Positions 35,499 through 43,953 of a DNA stretch of 64,000 nucleotides are shown here, in pieces; the stretch's first letter is position 1; each line of letters starts with the position of its first letter. Source of the stretch: Agrobacterium tumefaciens (GTDB lineage Bacteria > Pseudomonadota > Alphaproteobacteria > Rhizobiales > Rhizobiaceae). The translations under genes and the position numbers were made by a program. The notes below the pieces were generated by a model. The model was not told the DNA's origin. It saw only the letters and a list, made by a program, of their open reading frames with translations, and did not search any database. The stretch covers positions 434,001 to 498,000 of the forward strand of contig NZ_CP039904.1 in NCBI RefSeq assembly GCF_005221385.1, given 5' to 3'.

Positions 35499-35576
35499 TT
35501 AGAACGCGCAGCAACAGCGGAACGTCTTGTACGGAGAACAACGACGGGACGCAAACCAAATGTTATGAAATAACAT
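35499..35576 (-). CDS. 25-residue Cys-rich leader small ORF between riboswitch and BtuF-like gene
   Basis: The ATG at 35576 follows a near-perfect Shine-Dalgarno (GGAGGAGG, 8 bases upstream) and runs 25 codons to TAA. The peptide begins MLFHNIW and ends FRCCCAF. It has Cys at 13, 21, 22 and 23, and Arg/Lys at 11, 12, 17 and 20. Three consecutive Cys codons lie three codons before the stop. The start codon lies in a perfect 8-bp hairpin (35559-35566 with 35570-35577). It ends 46 bases before the BtuF-like ATG. No family is recognised. A regulatory leader peptide or a small metal-binding peptide are both possible, and it is not certain that it is translated. Confidence 0.5.
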   Translation of the reverse strand: MLFHNIWFASRRCSPYKTFRCCCAF

Positions 35577-35625
35577 TACAATTTCCTCCTCCGGGCTTCC
35601 CCGCCCGTAACGATGGTTCATATTT

Positions 35626-35830
35626 TGACGGCAGGTCTCCTGGCTCACGGATTTGCGCCGTTCATCTGCCTTCCCGCATTCCGGAGAATGCAGTGGCATG
35701 ACGCCTTTAAGGCGTCACGGGGATGAGCGGCAATCCGCTTACAGTTGCGGGGGCAGCCACGGCATTGGGCGATGAAAATCACCCGCACCATGTTCCCTAT
35801 TAATCCCTTCGCCTTTCGGCTGCAGGAACC
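35626..35830 (-). promoter_or_regulatory. Cobalamin (AdoCbl) riboswitch
   Basis: Read on the minus strand, the segment carries the hallmark elements of the cobalamin riboswitch family in order. These are GGTTCC at the start, CCCGCAACTGTAAGCGG, GCCACTG, GGGAAGG and the B12-box AGCCAGGAGACCTGCC. All core motifs are intact. It lies about 170 bases upstream of the BtuF-like ATG on the same strand and should switch off the binding protein, permease, ATPase and pseudoazurin operon when adenosylcobalamin is plentiful. Confidence 0.95.
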
Positions 35831-35976
35831 GTCGTCTTCTCACATAAGGGGCAAGAGGCGAGGCGTCAATCGCCAAAGAATGTCTCCCAAGGGTGTGAAA
35901 ACTGTCCTGCGACAAACGCATGCACACGACAGGAACCCAAAATGCGTGACATGAATTCGATGGGAAGCGGCGTGCT
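35831..35976. other. Gap between riboswitch and GNAT gene, probable promoter for the riboswitch operon
   Basis: This is the remainder of the 524-base gap between the BtuF-like start and the GNAT stop; riboswitch and small ORF occupy the rest. The leftward promoter driving the riboswitch transcript must lie here or slightly within the GNAT 3' end. No further ORF with a ribosome-binding site and no clear terminator for the GNAT gene was seen. Confidence 0.4.
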
Positions 35977-36855
35977 TCAGCAAAGGGATGGGCCTGCCAG
36001 AGCAAAGATACCAGCAGAGCCGGTGCCTGCCGGCTGCGGTGCATTTTTTGACATCGTCGTCAGTGTTTCAATCACCACCAGCCCGGATTGCGCCAGAAAA
36101 TCGGTGAAAAAACCGTCATCGCGCACGGCATCGAGCCGGACAAGCTGGTCGTCGAGATCGGCAAAATGCCGCCTGACCAGCGCGACTGCCTCGGCTTCCC
36201 CCTCTGCAACCACCGGGCCGATGATGTGGCCCCGCCCTGCCGCCCGCCGCAGCGCGAAGGCGGCCAGACGATCCGCCTCGAACAGGCCATAGCCGGTGTT
36301 TTCCCGCAGGAGACGCTGCAGCACGCCCCGGCGTGAAACGCCGAAAGCCTCCCGGTCCAGATCTTCCACGGCGGACAGATGATCTTCTGAAACCGGCTCG
36401 ATCCTCTGTTTCTTGCCAAGCTGCGGCGTTTCAGTGGTGCAGCGGGCCTTGCCGCGCAGAAGATGCACCCTTTCCGTATCTCCGGTAAAACCGAGCCCCG
36501 CAAAAAGCCGCCGCGACCCCTCCGTGGCATTCAACCGCAAGGCAGCGGCAGGATATTTCGCCACAAGCTGCCTGACCAGCCAGGGTGCTACGCCCTGCCC
36601 CTGCAGGCGTGGGGAAACGATGACCATGCCAAGCGTCGCAAAAGCCCGATCATAGGGAAAAAGCATGGCGGTCGCGACAACCCGGTTGATCTCGTCCAGC
36701 GCCGCAAGGCCGACACCGCATTGGCGCAGGAAACACCATTCATTGGCATGATACCGCCATCCGACAGCCATGGAGAGGGCATGCAGGTGATCCGCCTCCA
36801 CATCCGCGATATCCACGGTCCGCAACTCGAAACTATCGACTTTGAGCAGCTCCAT
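35977..36855 (-). CDS. Two-domain GNAT acetyltransferase (YitH-like C-terminal domain)
   Basis: This 292-residue protein has an N-terminal GNAT domain at about residues 10-145, with acetyl-CoA loop VSPRLQGQGVAPWLV (Q/R-x-x-G-x-G/A). A C-terminal half at about 155-270 resembles the YitH-type GNAT-like domain (FGVSRRGVLQRLL ... GRGHIIGPVVAEGEAEA). It is a clear paralogue of the protein at 46235-47071, sharing the domain order and the GRGxxIGPVVAE motif. It is divergent from an ArgE-like deacetylase, so acetylation followed by deacetylation of one pathway intermediate is conceivable. The acceptor is unknown. Confidence 0.83.
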   Translation of the reverse strand: MELLKVDSFELRTVDIADVEADHLHALSMAVGWRYHANEWCFLRQCGVGLAALDEINRVVATAMLFPYDRAFATLGMVIVSPRLQGQGVAPWLVRQLVAKYPAAALRLNATEGSRRLFAGLGFTGDTERVHLLRGKARCTTETPQLGKKQRIEPVSEDHLSAVEDLDREAFGVSRRGVLQRLLRENTGYGLFEADRLAAFALRRAAGRGHIIGPVVAEGEAEAVALVRRHFADLDDQLVRLDAVRDDGFFTDFLAQSGLVVIETLTTMSKNAPQPAGTGSAGIFALAGPSLC

Positions 36856-37095
36856 AGCAAACGGCTCTCATTCCCTCCGGCGCGGAACCTTCGGTCCCGG
36901 CAGCCCAGCCCATGACATCCGAAGATAACCGGCCCTGCCGGCAGGAATTTTCTGAAAGCACTGGAAGGACACAACAATCTACCGAAATCATCGGCATTTC
37001 AGCAGATAAACGCCGCCGGCCACTCTAAGCTTCTGCGAGGAATAATCCGGCCAGCATAAACGACCGGCCAGTAGGGACGACCAGCGGGGACGACC

Positions 37096-38220
37096 ATGAA
37101 CGCAATCGAAATCCTTGAGCGTCTCGTCGCCTTCCCGTCCGTCGTCGGCACCGCCAATGGCGATATTGCCGGATGGATCGCCGACTACCTGGAAAGCCAG
37201 GGCGCGAAAGTCTCGCTGTTGCCGGGTCCGGAGGGCGACCGCGCCAATCTCTTCGCCACGTTCGGCCCGGCCGATCGCGCCGGTTATATCCTCTCCGGCC
37301 ACATGGATGTGGTGCCGGCCGGAGAACCGGAATGGTCTTCCGATCCGTTTCGGTTGAGAACCGAAAACGACCGGCTTTACGGGCGCGGAACCACCGACAT
37401 GAAAGGGTTTCTCGCCACTGTGCTCGCTGCAGCACCGGCATTTTCGCGCATGGCGCTTGAACGGCCGGTGCATATTGCCTTTTCCTATGACGAGGAGGCG
37501 GGCTGCCGTGGTGTCCCCCATCTCATCGCCAGCTTGCCGCAGCTTTGTGCCCCGCCGGCGGGTGCCATCATCGGCGAACCCAGCAATATGCGCGCCGTTC
37601 GCGCCCATAAGGGCAAGGCCGCAGCGCGCATCACCCTGCGCGGCCGGTCCGGCCATTCCTCACGCCCGGATCAGGGGATAAACGCCATTCACCTGATGAC
37701 CGGCATCATGGCAAAGGCGGTCCAAACCGCCGATACGCTGACGCGGGGACCTTTCGAGGCGACCTTCGAGCCGCCCTATTCCTCGCTGCAGATCGGCACG
37801 GTCAAGGGCGGGCAGGCGATCAACATCATCCCCGATCATTGCACCATCGAACTGGAAGCGCGGGCAATTTCGGGCGTCTTACCACTCGCCCTGCTGGAGC
37901 CGGTACAAAGCGCCGTCGAAGCGCTTGCCGCAACGGGCGTCGATATCGAATGGACACCGATGAGCGCTTACCCCGCATTATCGCTTCCAGCCGAAGCGCC
38001 GCTTGCTTTGCTTCTGGAACAACTGACCGGCACCCCCAACCTCGCAGCCGTCAGCTACGGTACGGAGGCCGGACTTTTCCAGGCGGCGGGAATAGATGCC
38101 ATCATTTGCGGCCCGGGCGATATCGGCCGCGCCCACAAGCCGGACGAATTCATAACCGAGGGCGAACTTTTCGCCTGCCAGTCGATGCTGGAAACACTCG
38201 GCCGCCGCTGCGCCGCTTAA
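37096..38220 (+). CDS. Acetylornithine deacetylase-like M20 metallopeptidase (ArgE family)
   Basis: This 374-residue di-zinc M20 deacylase has metal/catalytic residues His69 and Asp71 (SGHMDVVP), Asp101 (RGTTDMKGF), the Glu pair 133-134 (YDEEAGCRG), Glu161 (IIGEPS) and the C-terminal His in IGRAHKPDEF. Length and motifs match ArgE rather than DapE. As the first gene of a catabolic cluster beside a GNAT gene, it may remove an acetyl or other acyl group from an amine or amino-acid intermediate rather than serve arginine synthesis. The ribosome-binding site (GGGGACG) is weak. Confidence 0.86.
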   Translation: MNAIEILERLVAFPSVVGTANGDIAGWIADYLESQGAKVSLLPGPEGDRANLFATFGPADRAGYILSGHMDVVPAGEPEWSSDPFRLRTENDRLYGRGTTDMKGFLATVLAAAPAFSRMALERPVHIAFSYDEEAGCRGVPHLIASLPQLCAPPAGAIIGEPSNMRAVRAHKGKAAARITLRGRSGHSSRPDQGINAIHLMTGIMAKAVQTADTLTRGPFEATFEPPYSSLQIGTVKGGQAINIIPDHCTIELEARAISGVLPLALLEPVQSAVEALAATGVDIEWTPMSAYPALSLPAEAPLALLLEQLTGTPNLAAVSYGTEAGLFQAAGIDAIICGPGDIGRAHKPDEFITEGELFACQSMLETLGRRCAA

Positions 38221-38238
38221 CCGAATGACGGATTTCAG

Positions 38239-39165
38239 ATGACGTTTCTCTTCAATTCCGACGCAAAGCGCGGCGAAATCTTCCGGCAGGCTCTCGCCAC
38301 CGAACTGCCGGGCCTGCCGTTTTCAATTGATGCCGCCACTGTCGATCCCGATGCGGTGCGTTACCTCATCACATGGACGGTGCCAGAGGATATCGCGCGT
38401 TACCGCAATCTCGAAATCCTGTTTTCGATCGGCGCAGGTGTCGACCAGTTTCACATCGATGCAATCCCGGAAACGGTGAAGGTCGTGCGCATGGTGGATG
38501 AAGGCATCATCCGTATGATGCAGGAATATGTCTGCCTCGGCGTGCTTGCCCTTCACCGCAACCTGCCGGCCTATCTGGAACAGCAGCGCCAAAACCTATG
38601 GAAAGCCCTGCCGGGCCAGCGGCAGGCGGAGGAATGCCGGGTCGGCGTTCTCGGCCTCGGCATGCTGGGCGTTGCGGCACTGGAACGGCTGAAACCTTTC
38701 GGTTTTCCGCTTGCCGGCTGGAGCCGTTCTCCGCGCAAGATCGATGGCGTCACCTGCCACCACGGCGATGATGGGCTGAAAGCCATTCTTTCCACCAGCA
38801 ATATCCTCGTCTGCCTGTTGCCGCTGACGGACGAGACCACCGGGCTTCTAAATGCCGAGCGCCTTGGCCTGCTGCCGGATGGCGCGGCTTTCGTCCATGC
38901 CGGGCGCGGCAGACAGCTCCACCATGGCGCACTCCTCGATGCACTCGACAGCGGCAGGCTTTCCGGCGCGGTGATAGACGTCACCGATCCCGAGCCACTG
39001 CCTGGGGACCATCGTTTCTGGACCCATCCGAAAATCCTCCTGACGCCGCATATTGCCAGCGTCACCCAGCCCCATTCCGCCGCCCGCACCGTCGTCGACA
39101 ATATCAAACGATACGAATCCGGCCTCGAGCCGCTCGGCCTTGTCGACCGCAGCCGCGGATATTGA
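38239..39165 (+). CDS. D-isomer-specific 2-hydroxyacid dehydrogenase (GhrA-like)
   Basis: This 308-residue protein has NAD(P)-binding motif GLGMLG at about residues 139-144, catalytic Arg in VHAGRGRQL, Glu in DPEPLPGDH and His in [10 protein letters not shown]. The N-terminal [14 protein letters not shown] matches the glyoxylate/hydroxypyruvate reductase A subgroup. It starts 18 bases after the deacetylase and is followed closely by a cupin gene. It would reduce a 2-keto acid such as glyoxylate or hydroxypyruvate formed in the pathway; the substrate is inferred. Confidence 0.88.
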   Translation: MTFLFNSDAKRGEIFRQALATELPGLPFSIDAATVDPDAVRYLITWTVPEDIARYRNLEILFSIGAGVDQFHIDAIPETVKVVRMVDEGIIRMMQEYVCLGVLALHRNLPAYLEQQRQNLWKALPGQRQAEECRVGVLGLGMLGVAALERLKPFGFPLAGWSRSPRKIDGVTCHHGDDGLKAILSTSNILVCLLPLTDETTGLLNAERLGLLPDGAAFVHAGRGRQLHHGALLDALDSGRLSGAVIDVTDPEPLPGDHRFWTHPKILLTPHIASVTQPHSAARTVVDNIKRYESGLEPLGLVDRSRGY

Positions 39166-39194
39166 TCATCCGCCTATTTCAGAAAGGAAAATCC

Positions 39195-39551
39195 ATGCCG
39201 CTTCTCAAGCCTATCGACACCAATCCCGATTTTGAGCCGAAGGCCTCCAAGGCCCTCCCGGAACGCCTGATCGCCGGCGACCCTTCATTCAAGACTTGGG
39301 CGCTGGACGAAGCCCGCGATGGAACCGTAAAGACCGGCATATGGGAAGCGACCCCGGGCGAAAGCCGCTCGATCAAAGGTGAGACCTTCGAGTTTTGCCA
39401 TATTCTGGCCGGCGTCATCGAAATCACCCCTGATGGCGGCGAACCGCAGCGTTACACGGCAGGCGACAGTTTCGTCATGAAGCCCGGTTTCGTCGGCGTC
39501 TGGAAGACCATCGAAACCGTCCGCAAGATCTACGTCACCGTGAACGGATGA
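39195..39551 (+). CDS. Small cupin-domain protein (DUF861-like)
   Basis: This 118-residue protein has a single cupin barrel at about residues 40-115 (FEFCHILAGVIEITPDGG, then YTAGDSFVMKPGFVGVWKT). It resembles the DUF861/EutQ-like cupins often found beside amine and amino-acid oxidases. The ATG at 39195 is preceded by AGAAAGGAAA and is preferred to an ATG 33 bases upstream that overlaps the previous gene. The usual metal-binding His residues are few, so catalysis is uncertain and a binding or accessory role is as likely. Confidence 0.8.
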   Translation: MPLLKPIDTNPDFEPKASKALPERLIAGDPSFKTWALDEARDGTVKTGIWEATPGESRSIKGETFEFCHILAGVIEITPDGGEPQRYTAGDSFVMKPGFVGVWKTIETVRKIYVTVNG

Positions 39552-39602
39552 GGTAAAACCCGCCGTTTTTCGAGATCGCGCATGGTAGCGGTCAGAAACA
39601 CA

Positions 39603-39641
39603 CGACAGGCAGCGCGCCGCAAAAGATTGCGCTGTCTGTCG
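39603..39641 (+). repeat. Hairpin in the cupin-aldehyde dehydrogenase gap
   Basis: Arms of 13 bases (39603-39615 and 39629-39641) pair with one G-U wobble around a 13-base loop. It lies in a 190-bp non-coding gap inside an otherwise tight operon. No U-run follows, so mRNA processing or stabilisation is more likely than termination. Confidence 0.5.
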
Positions 39642-39741
39642 GTGACAAAACGGGATTTTCATTCATCGCCCGCGCCACAGTCGGTCGATTTCGCTTGGCG
39701 GCAGGGATTAGCTTTAAGGGCATATCCACAGAGGATTTCCC

Positions 39742-41205
39742 ATGACGCTCAGCTTCGATCCAGACAGCCTGTCTTTGCCAATCGGCCATTTCATCGGCGA
39801 CCGGCTGATCCCGGCTAAAGACGGCATCGACATGCACCGCCCATCGGACGGCATGGAATATGCCGGCTGCCCGAAGGCGGATGCGACGCTGGTGGATGAG
39901 GCGGTGCAAACCGCCAAGGCGGCGCTGAAAAGCAGCAACTGGGGCGGCGTGCGGCCGCGCGAACGCACCAAGGTCTTGCAGCGCTGGGCCGACCTGATCG
40001 AAGCGGAAGCCGAGACCTTGGCGAAAATCGAGGCGCTGTCCTCGACGCGGCCGGTGGGCCAGTTGATTGCCGGCGATATCGCCGTCACTGCCGAGCAAAT
40101 CCGCTTCTTCGCCGAATTCGCGGACAAGGAAGGCGGCGATCTGGTGCCGACCGACGACACAAGCCTCGGCATGATCATGACCGAGCCCTATGGCGTTGTC
40201 GGCGCGATTACGCCGTGGAATTTCCCCGTCTCCATGGCCGGCTGGAAGCTCGGCCCGGCGCTGGCGGCCGGTAATGCGGTAGTGCTGAAACCATCGGAAA
40301 TGACGCCTTTCTCCAGTATTTTCATGGCGCAACTGGCCATCAAGGCAGGGCTGCCCGCCGGTCTTATCAATATCGTGCTGGGTGATGGGCCGGTGACGGG
40401 CAACGCCATTACTGGACACCCTGAAATCTCCAAGGTCAGTTTCACCGGCTCCACCGCTGCGGGCGCTGCCATCATGGCCAATATCGCCCGCACCGGCATC
40501 AAGCCCATGACGCTGGAACTCGGCGGCAAAAGCCCGCAGCTGGTCTTTGCCGATGCGGATATCGAAAAGGCGGCAGCCGCAATCGCCGGCAATATTCTTT
40601 CCAATGCCGGGCAGGCCTGTGTGGCCGGCTCACGCATCATCGTCGAAGAAAGTGCGGCAGACGCCCTTTCCACTGCCATCATCGCCCGCATGAAGACGGT
40701 CAAGCCCGGCCCGACCTGGGACGAAGCCACCCAATATTCCCCGATCATCTCCGAAGTGCAGCGCAAGCGCATCGACGGCATCGTTCAGGCGGCCGTCGCC
40801 CATGGCGGAGAATGCCTGACCGGCGGTGCGAACATGGACGGCCCCGGCTATTTCTACCAGCCGACGCTGATCACCAATGTCGACCAGACCTCGCCCGCCG
40901 TCACCGAGGAAATCTTCGGCCCGGTGCTGACGCTGCAGACCTTCCGGACGGAAGAAGAGGCTCTGGTGCTTTCCGACCATCCGACTTACGGTCTGGCGGC
41001 GGGTCTTTTCAGCCGCGATATCTCGCGTGTGATGCGCCTGTCGCGCGCCATCCAGGCGGGAACGATCTGGGTCAACCGCTATGGCCGTTCGCGCGACCAC
41101 ATATTGCCGACCGGCGGTTACAAACGCTCCGGCATCGGCAAGGACCTCGGGCGGGAGGCCTATCTCGCGAACCGCAAGAGCAAAAGCGTCCTCATTGGAC
41201 TGTAA
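39742..41205 (+). CDS. NAD(P)-dependent aldehyde dehydrogenase (PuuC-like)
   Basis: This 487-residue aldehyde dehydrogenase has the structural ITPWNFPVSM, cofactor FTGSTAAGAAI, catalytic Glu259 in LELGGKSPQLV and nucleophile Cys293 in GQACVAGSRI. Position in a cluster with a PuuB-like oxidase, aminotransferase and succinate-semialdehyde dehydrogenase suggests oxidation of an amino-aldehyde. The family is broad, so the substrate is inferred from context only. The ATG follows AGAGGA by a few bases. Confidence 0.9.
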   Translation: MTLSFDPDSLSLPIGHFIGDRLIPAKDGIDMHRPSDGMEYAGCPKADATLVDEAVQTAKAALKSSNWGGVRPRERTKVLQRWADLIEAEAETLAKIEALSSTRPVGQLIAGDIAVTAEQIRFFAEFADKEGGDLVPTDDTSLGMIMTEPYGVVGAITPWNFPVSMAGWKLGPALAAGNAVVLKPSEMTPFSSIFMAQLAIKAGLPAGLINIVLGDGPVTGNAITGHPEISKVSFTGSTAAGAAIMANIARTGIKPMTLELGGKSPQLVFADADIEKAAAAIAGNILSNAGQACVAGSRIIVEESAADALSTAIIARMKTVKPGPTWDEATQYSPIISEVQRKRIDGIVQAAVAHGGECLTGGANMDGPGYFYQPTLITNVDQTSPAVTEEIFGPVLTLQTFRTEEEALVLSDHPTYGLAAGLFSRDISRVMRLSRAIQAGTIWVNRYGRSRDHILPTGGYKRSGIGKDLGREAYLANRKSKSVLIGL

Positions 41206-41218
41206 CAGGGGAAAAGTC

Positions 41219-42262
41219 TTGAAAACGCATCGCATCGCACTCATTCCCGGAGACGGTATCGGCAAAAGCGTGACGGACGCCGCATGGCAGGTTCTCAACG
41301 CCGCCGCCAAAAACTCCGGTTTTGCGCTTGAAGGCACCGAATTCCCCTGGTCCTGCACCTTCTACAAGGAAACCGGGGCGATGATGCCGAAGGACGGCAT
41401 CGAAACGCTGCGCGGCTTTGACGCCATTCTGCTCGGCGCAGTCGGCTGGCCGGCGCAGGTGCCGGACTCGGTTTCGCTACACGGCCTGCTGCTGCCGATC
41501 CGCAAGGCCTTCGTGCAATATGCCAATATCCGCCCGCACCGGCTTCTGCCCGGCGTGCAGGGACCGCTGAAAAAGGATGGCTTCGACATTCTCTGCATCC
41601 GCGAAAATACCGAGGGTGAATATTCCGGCGCAGGTGGGCGCGTGCATCAGGGCACCGATGACGAGGTGGCCGTTGAGACCTCGATCTTTACCCGCAAGGG
41701 CGTGGAGCGCATCCTGCGCTTCGGTTTCGAACAGGCGCAAAAGCGGCGCGGCAAGCTTGCCTCCGTCACCAAGTCGAACGCCCAGAAATATTCGATGGTG
41801 TTCTGGGACGAGGTAACGCAAAAGCTCGCCGCCGAATATCCTGACGTCGAGGTTTCCAGCTATCACATCGACGCCATGGCGGCGCGCATGGTGATGGCTC
41901 CGGAAAGCCTCGATGTCGTAGTCGCCTCCAATCTCTTCGGCGATATTCTGACCGATCTGGGTGCTGCCATTCAGGGCGGCCTCGGTTTTGCCGCCTCCGC
42001 CAATATCAACCCTGATCGCAGCGCGCCGTCCATGTTCGAGCCGGTGCACGGTTCGGCTCCTGACATCGCCCATCTTGGCATCGCCAATCCCATCGCCGCC
42101 ATCTGGTCCGGCGCGATGATGCTGGAGCATCTCGGCGAAAGCGATGCGGCAGCAAAGATCATGACGGCGCTGGAAACGGCGACTGGCCGGGGCGTTGGCA
42201 CAGTGCCGGGCAAGGATAAGACGGATGCCATAACGGCTGCGGTTCTCGCGGCACTCGACTGA
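41219..42262 (+). CDS. Tartrate/D-malate-type NAD-dependent dehydrogenase (IMDH superfamily)
   Basis: This 347-residue beta-decarboxylating dehydrogenase most likely starts with TTG at 41219, behind AGGGGAAAA. That start gives the conserved KTHRIALIPGDGIG opening; the upstream ATG lies inside the preceding gene. GAVGWPAQVPDSVSLHGLLL, NIRPHRLLPGV and FEPVHGSAPDIA are characteristic of the tartrate dehydrogenase/D-malate dehydrogenase branch rather than LeuB or isocitrate dehydrogenase. Catalytic Tyr (GEYSGAG) and Lys (VTKSNA) segments are visible. It would oxidise and decarboxylate a malate- or tartrate-like acid. Confidence 0.86.
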   Translation: MKTHRIALIPGDGIGKSVTDAAWQVLNAAAKNSGFALEGTEFPWSCTFYKETGAMMPKDGIETLRGFDAILLGAVGWPAQVPDSVSLHGLLLPIRKAFVQYANIRPHRLLPGVQGPLKKDGFDILCIRENTEGEYSGAGGRVHQGTDDEVAVETSIFTRKGVERILRFGFEQAQKRRGKLASVTKSNAQKYSMVFWDEVTQKLAAEYPDVEVSSYHIDAMAARMVMAPESLDVVVASNLFGDILTDLGAAIQGGLGFAASANINPDRSAPSMFEPVHGSAPDIAHLGIANPIAAIWSGAMMLEHLGESDAAAKIMTALETATGRGVGTVPGKDKTDAITAAVLAALD

Positions 42263-42274
42263 TTTCGGAGAGAG

Positions 42275-43735
42275 ATGATGCAGGGATTGAAGGACAAGGA
42301 CCTTTTTCGCCAGACAGGTTTGATCGGCGAAGCATGGAAGGTTGCGGCATCGGGCAAGGTGGTCGACGTGATCGACCCGGCAACGCAGGCGGTGATCGGC
42401 ACCGTGCCTGACATGGACGGCGCGGAGACCCGCGCGGCGATCGAAGCCGCCAACGCCGCCTTTGGTCCATGGAAGAAGAAAACCCATGCGGAGCGCGCTG
42501 CCCTTCTCGAAAAGTGGTTCGCGCTGATGATCGAACATGTCGACGATCTTGGCCTGATCCTCACCACCGAACAGGGCAAGCCGCTGGACGAGGCGAAGGG
42601 TGAAATTCGCTACGGCGCATCCTTCGTCAAATGGTTTGCGGAAGAAGCCCGACGCATCAGCGGCGGCACCATCCCCTCGCCGACTCCGGATCGGCGCATC
42701 GTGGTGCTGAAGGAGCCGGTCGGCGTCTGCGGCATCATCACGCCGTGGAATTTCCCGAATGCGATGATCACCCGCAAGGTCGCGCCGGCACTTGCGGCCG
42801 GCTGCACCGTGGTCATCAAGCCTTCGGAATTCACCCCCTATTCGGCCCTGGCGCTTGGCGTTCTTGCCGAACGGGCCGGCATTCCCGCAGGCGTCATCAA
42901 CATCGTCACCGGCATGCCGACTGACATCGGCAACGAAATCATGGCCAATGAGACCGTGCGCAAGATTTCCTTCACCGGCTCCACCCGCGTCGGCTCACTT
43001 TTGATGCGCGGCGCTGCCGACAGCATCAAGCGGCTGTCGCTGGAACTCGGCGGCAACGCACCCTTCATCGTGTTCGACGATGCCGATCTCGATCTCGCAA
43101 TCGAAGGCGCGCTGATTTCGAAATTCCGCAATGGCGGCCAGACATGCGTCTGCGCCAACCGTATTCTCGTGCAGTCGGGCGTTTACGACGCCTTTGCGAA
43201 AAAACTGGCTGACCGTGTCGATGCCATGCGGGTCGGCCCCGGAACGGAGCCGGGCGTTGCCATCGGCCCGATGATCAACGAGCCGGCCATCACCAAAATC
43301 CGCGCGCATATCGACGACGCTGTCTCCAATGGTGCGACGATCATCACCAGACCGCACGATCTGCCTGATGGTCCGCAATATACCGCACCCGTGGTGCTGA
43401 CCGGCGCTACCACGGCCATGCGGCTGGCGAATGAAGAGACCTTCGGCCCGGTGGCGCCGCTTTTCCGTTTCGAGACCGAAGAGGAAGCGCTCGCCATTGC
43501 CAATGGCACACCCTTCGGCCTTGCCGCCTATTTCTACACCGAAAGCCTCAAACGCGCCTGGCGTGTGGGCGAAGCACTGGAATTCGGCATGGTCGGCCTC
43601 AACACCGGTGCGATCTCCACCGAAGTCGCCCCCTTCGGCGGCGTCAAACAATCCGGCCTCGGCCACGAAGGCGCGCAGGTCGGTATCGAGGAATATCTGG
43701 AAATGAAGACGTTCCACATCGGTGGGCTTGTCTGA
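42275..43735 (+). CDS. gabD: Succinate-semialdehyde dehydrogenase (GabD-like)
   Basis: This 486-residue aldehyde dehydrogenase has TPWNFPNAMITRK, FTGSTRVGSLLM, LELGGNAPFIVF (catalytic Glu) and GGQTCVCANRI with the catalytic Cys291 followed by Cys293. The Cys-x-Cys pair is diagnostic for GabD-type succinate-semialdehyde dehydrogenases, which undergo redox control through it. Two adjacent ATG codons (42275, 42278) could serve as start. It is the last gene of the rightward cluster and is followed by a strong terminator. It would send the four-carbon product of amine catabolism into the TCA cycle. Confidence 0.93.
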   Translation: MMQGLKDKDLFRQTGLIGEAWKVAASGKVVDVIDPATQAVIGTVPDMDGAETRAAIEAANAAFGPWKKKTHAERAALLEKWFALMIEHVDDLGLILTTEQGKPLDEAKGEIRYGASFVKWFAEEARRISGGTIPSPTPDRRIVVLKEPVGVCGIITPWNFPNAMITRKVAPALAAGCTVVIKPSEFTPYSALALGVLAERAGIPAGVINIVTGMPTDIGNEIMANETVRKISFTGSTRVGSLLMRGAADSIKRLSLELGGNAPFIVFDDADLDLAIEGALISKFRNGGQTCVCANRILVQSGVYDAFAKKLADRVDAMRVGPGTEPGVAIGPMINEPAITKIRAHIDDAVSNGATIITRPHDLPDGPQYTAPVVLTGATTAMRLANEETFGPVAPLFRFETEEEALAIANGTPFGLAAYFYTESLKRAWRVGEALEFGMVGLNTGAISTEVAPFGGVKQSGLGHEGAQVGIEEYLEMKTFHIGGLV

Positions 43736-43758
43736 GCCTTCAGTCTTTCTCCCCGCCT

Positions 43759-43786
43759 AAAGGGCCGCTTAGCGGCCCTTCTTTTT
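43759..43786 (+). terminator. Rho-independent terminator after gabD
   Basis: Perfect 10-bp GC-rich arms (43760-43769 and 43771-43780) with a single-base apparent loop (effectively 3-5 bases) are followed by CTTTTTG. It lies 24 bases after the GabD stop and closes the rightward operon. Confidence 0.9.
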
Positions 43787-43820
43787 GTGAGCGTGGAACT
43801 GAAAAACCGTAGCATTTACA

Positions 43821-43938
43821 CTCCGTCACCCCGGACTTGATCCGGGGTCCAGTGCGATCAAGTCCTTGATCGCAGAAGACTCTTTCACCGCGCAGACGCG
43901 CGGTGGCTGGATGCCGGATCAAGTCCGGCATGACGGAA
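43821..43938. repeat. Intergenic palindromic repeat element (rhizobial REP/RIME-like)
   Basis: The outer arms at about 43824-43845 and 43914-43936 are inverted copies of a CCGGACTTGATCCGG-type motif. A nested near-perfect palindrome at 43854-43873 (GCGATCAAG ... CTTGATCGC) and a small hairpin near 43888-43904 lie between them. This mosaic palindrome type is typical of interspersed repeats between genes in rhizobia. It lies between convergent genes. Confidence 0.75.
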
Positions 43939-43953
43939 GAACAAACAGCCCCC

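Noticed and set aside
35581..35625. Rho-independent terminator as riboswitch expression platform
   Set aside because: No stable GC hairpin followed by a U-run was found after the B12 box on the minus strand, so a translational or leader-ORF-based platform is more likely.
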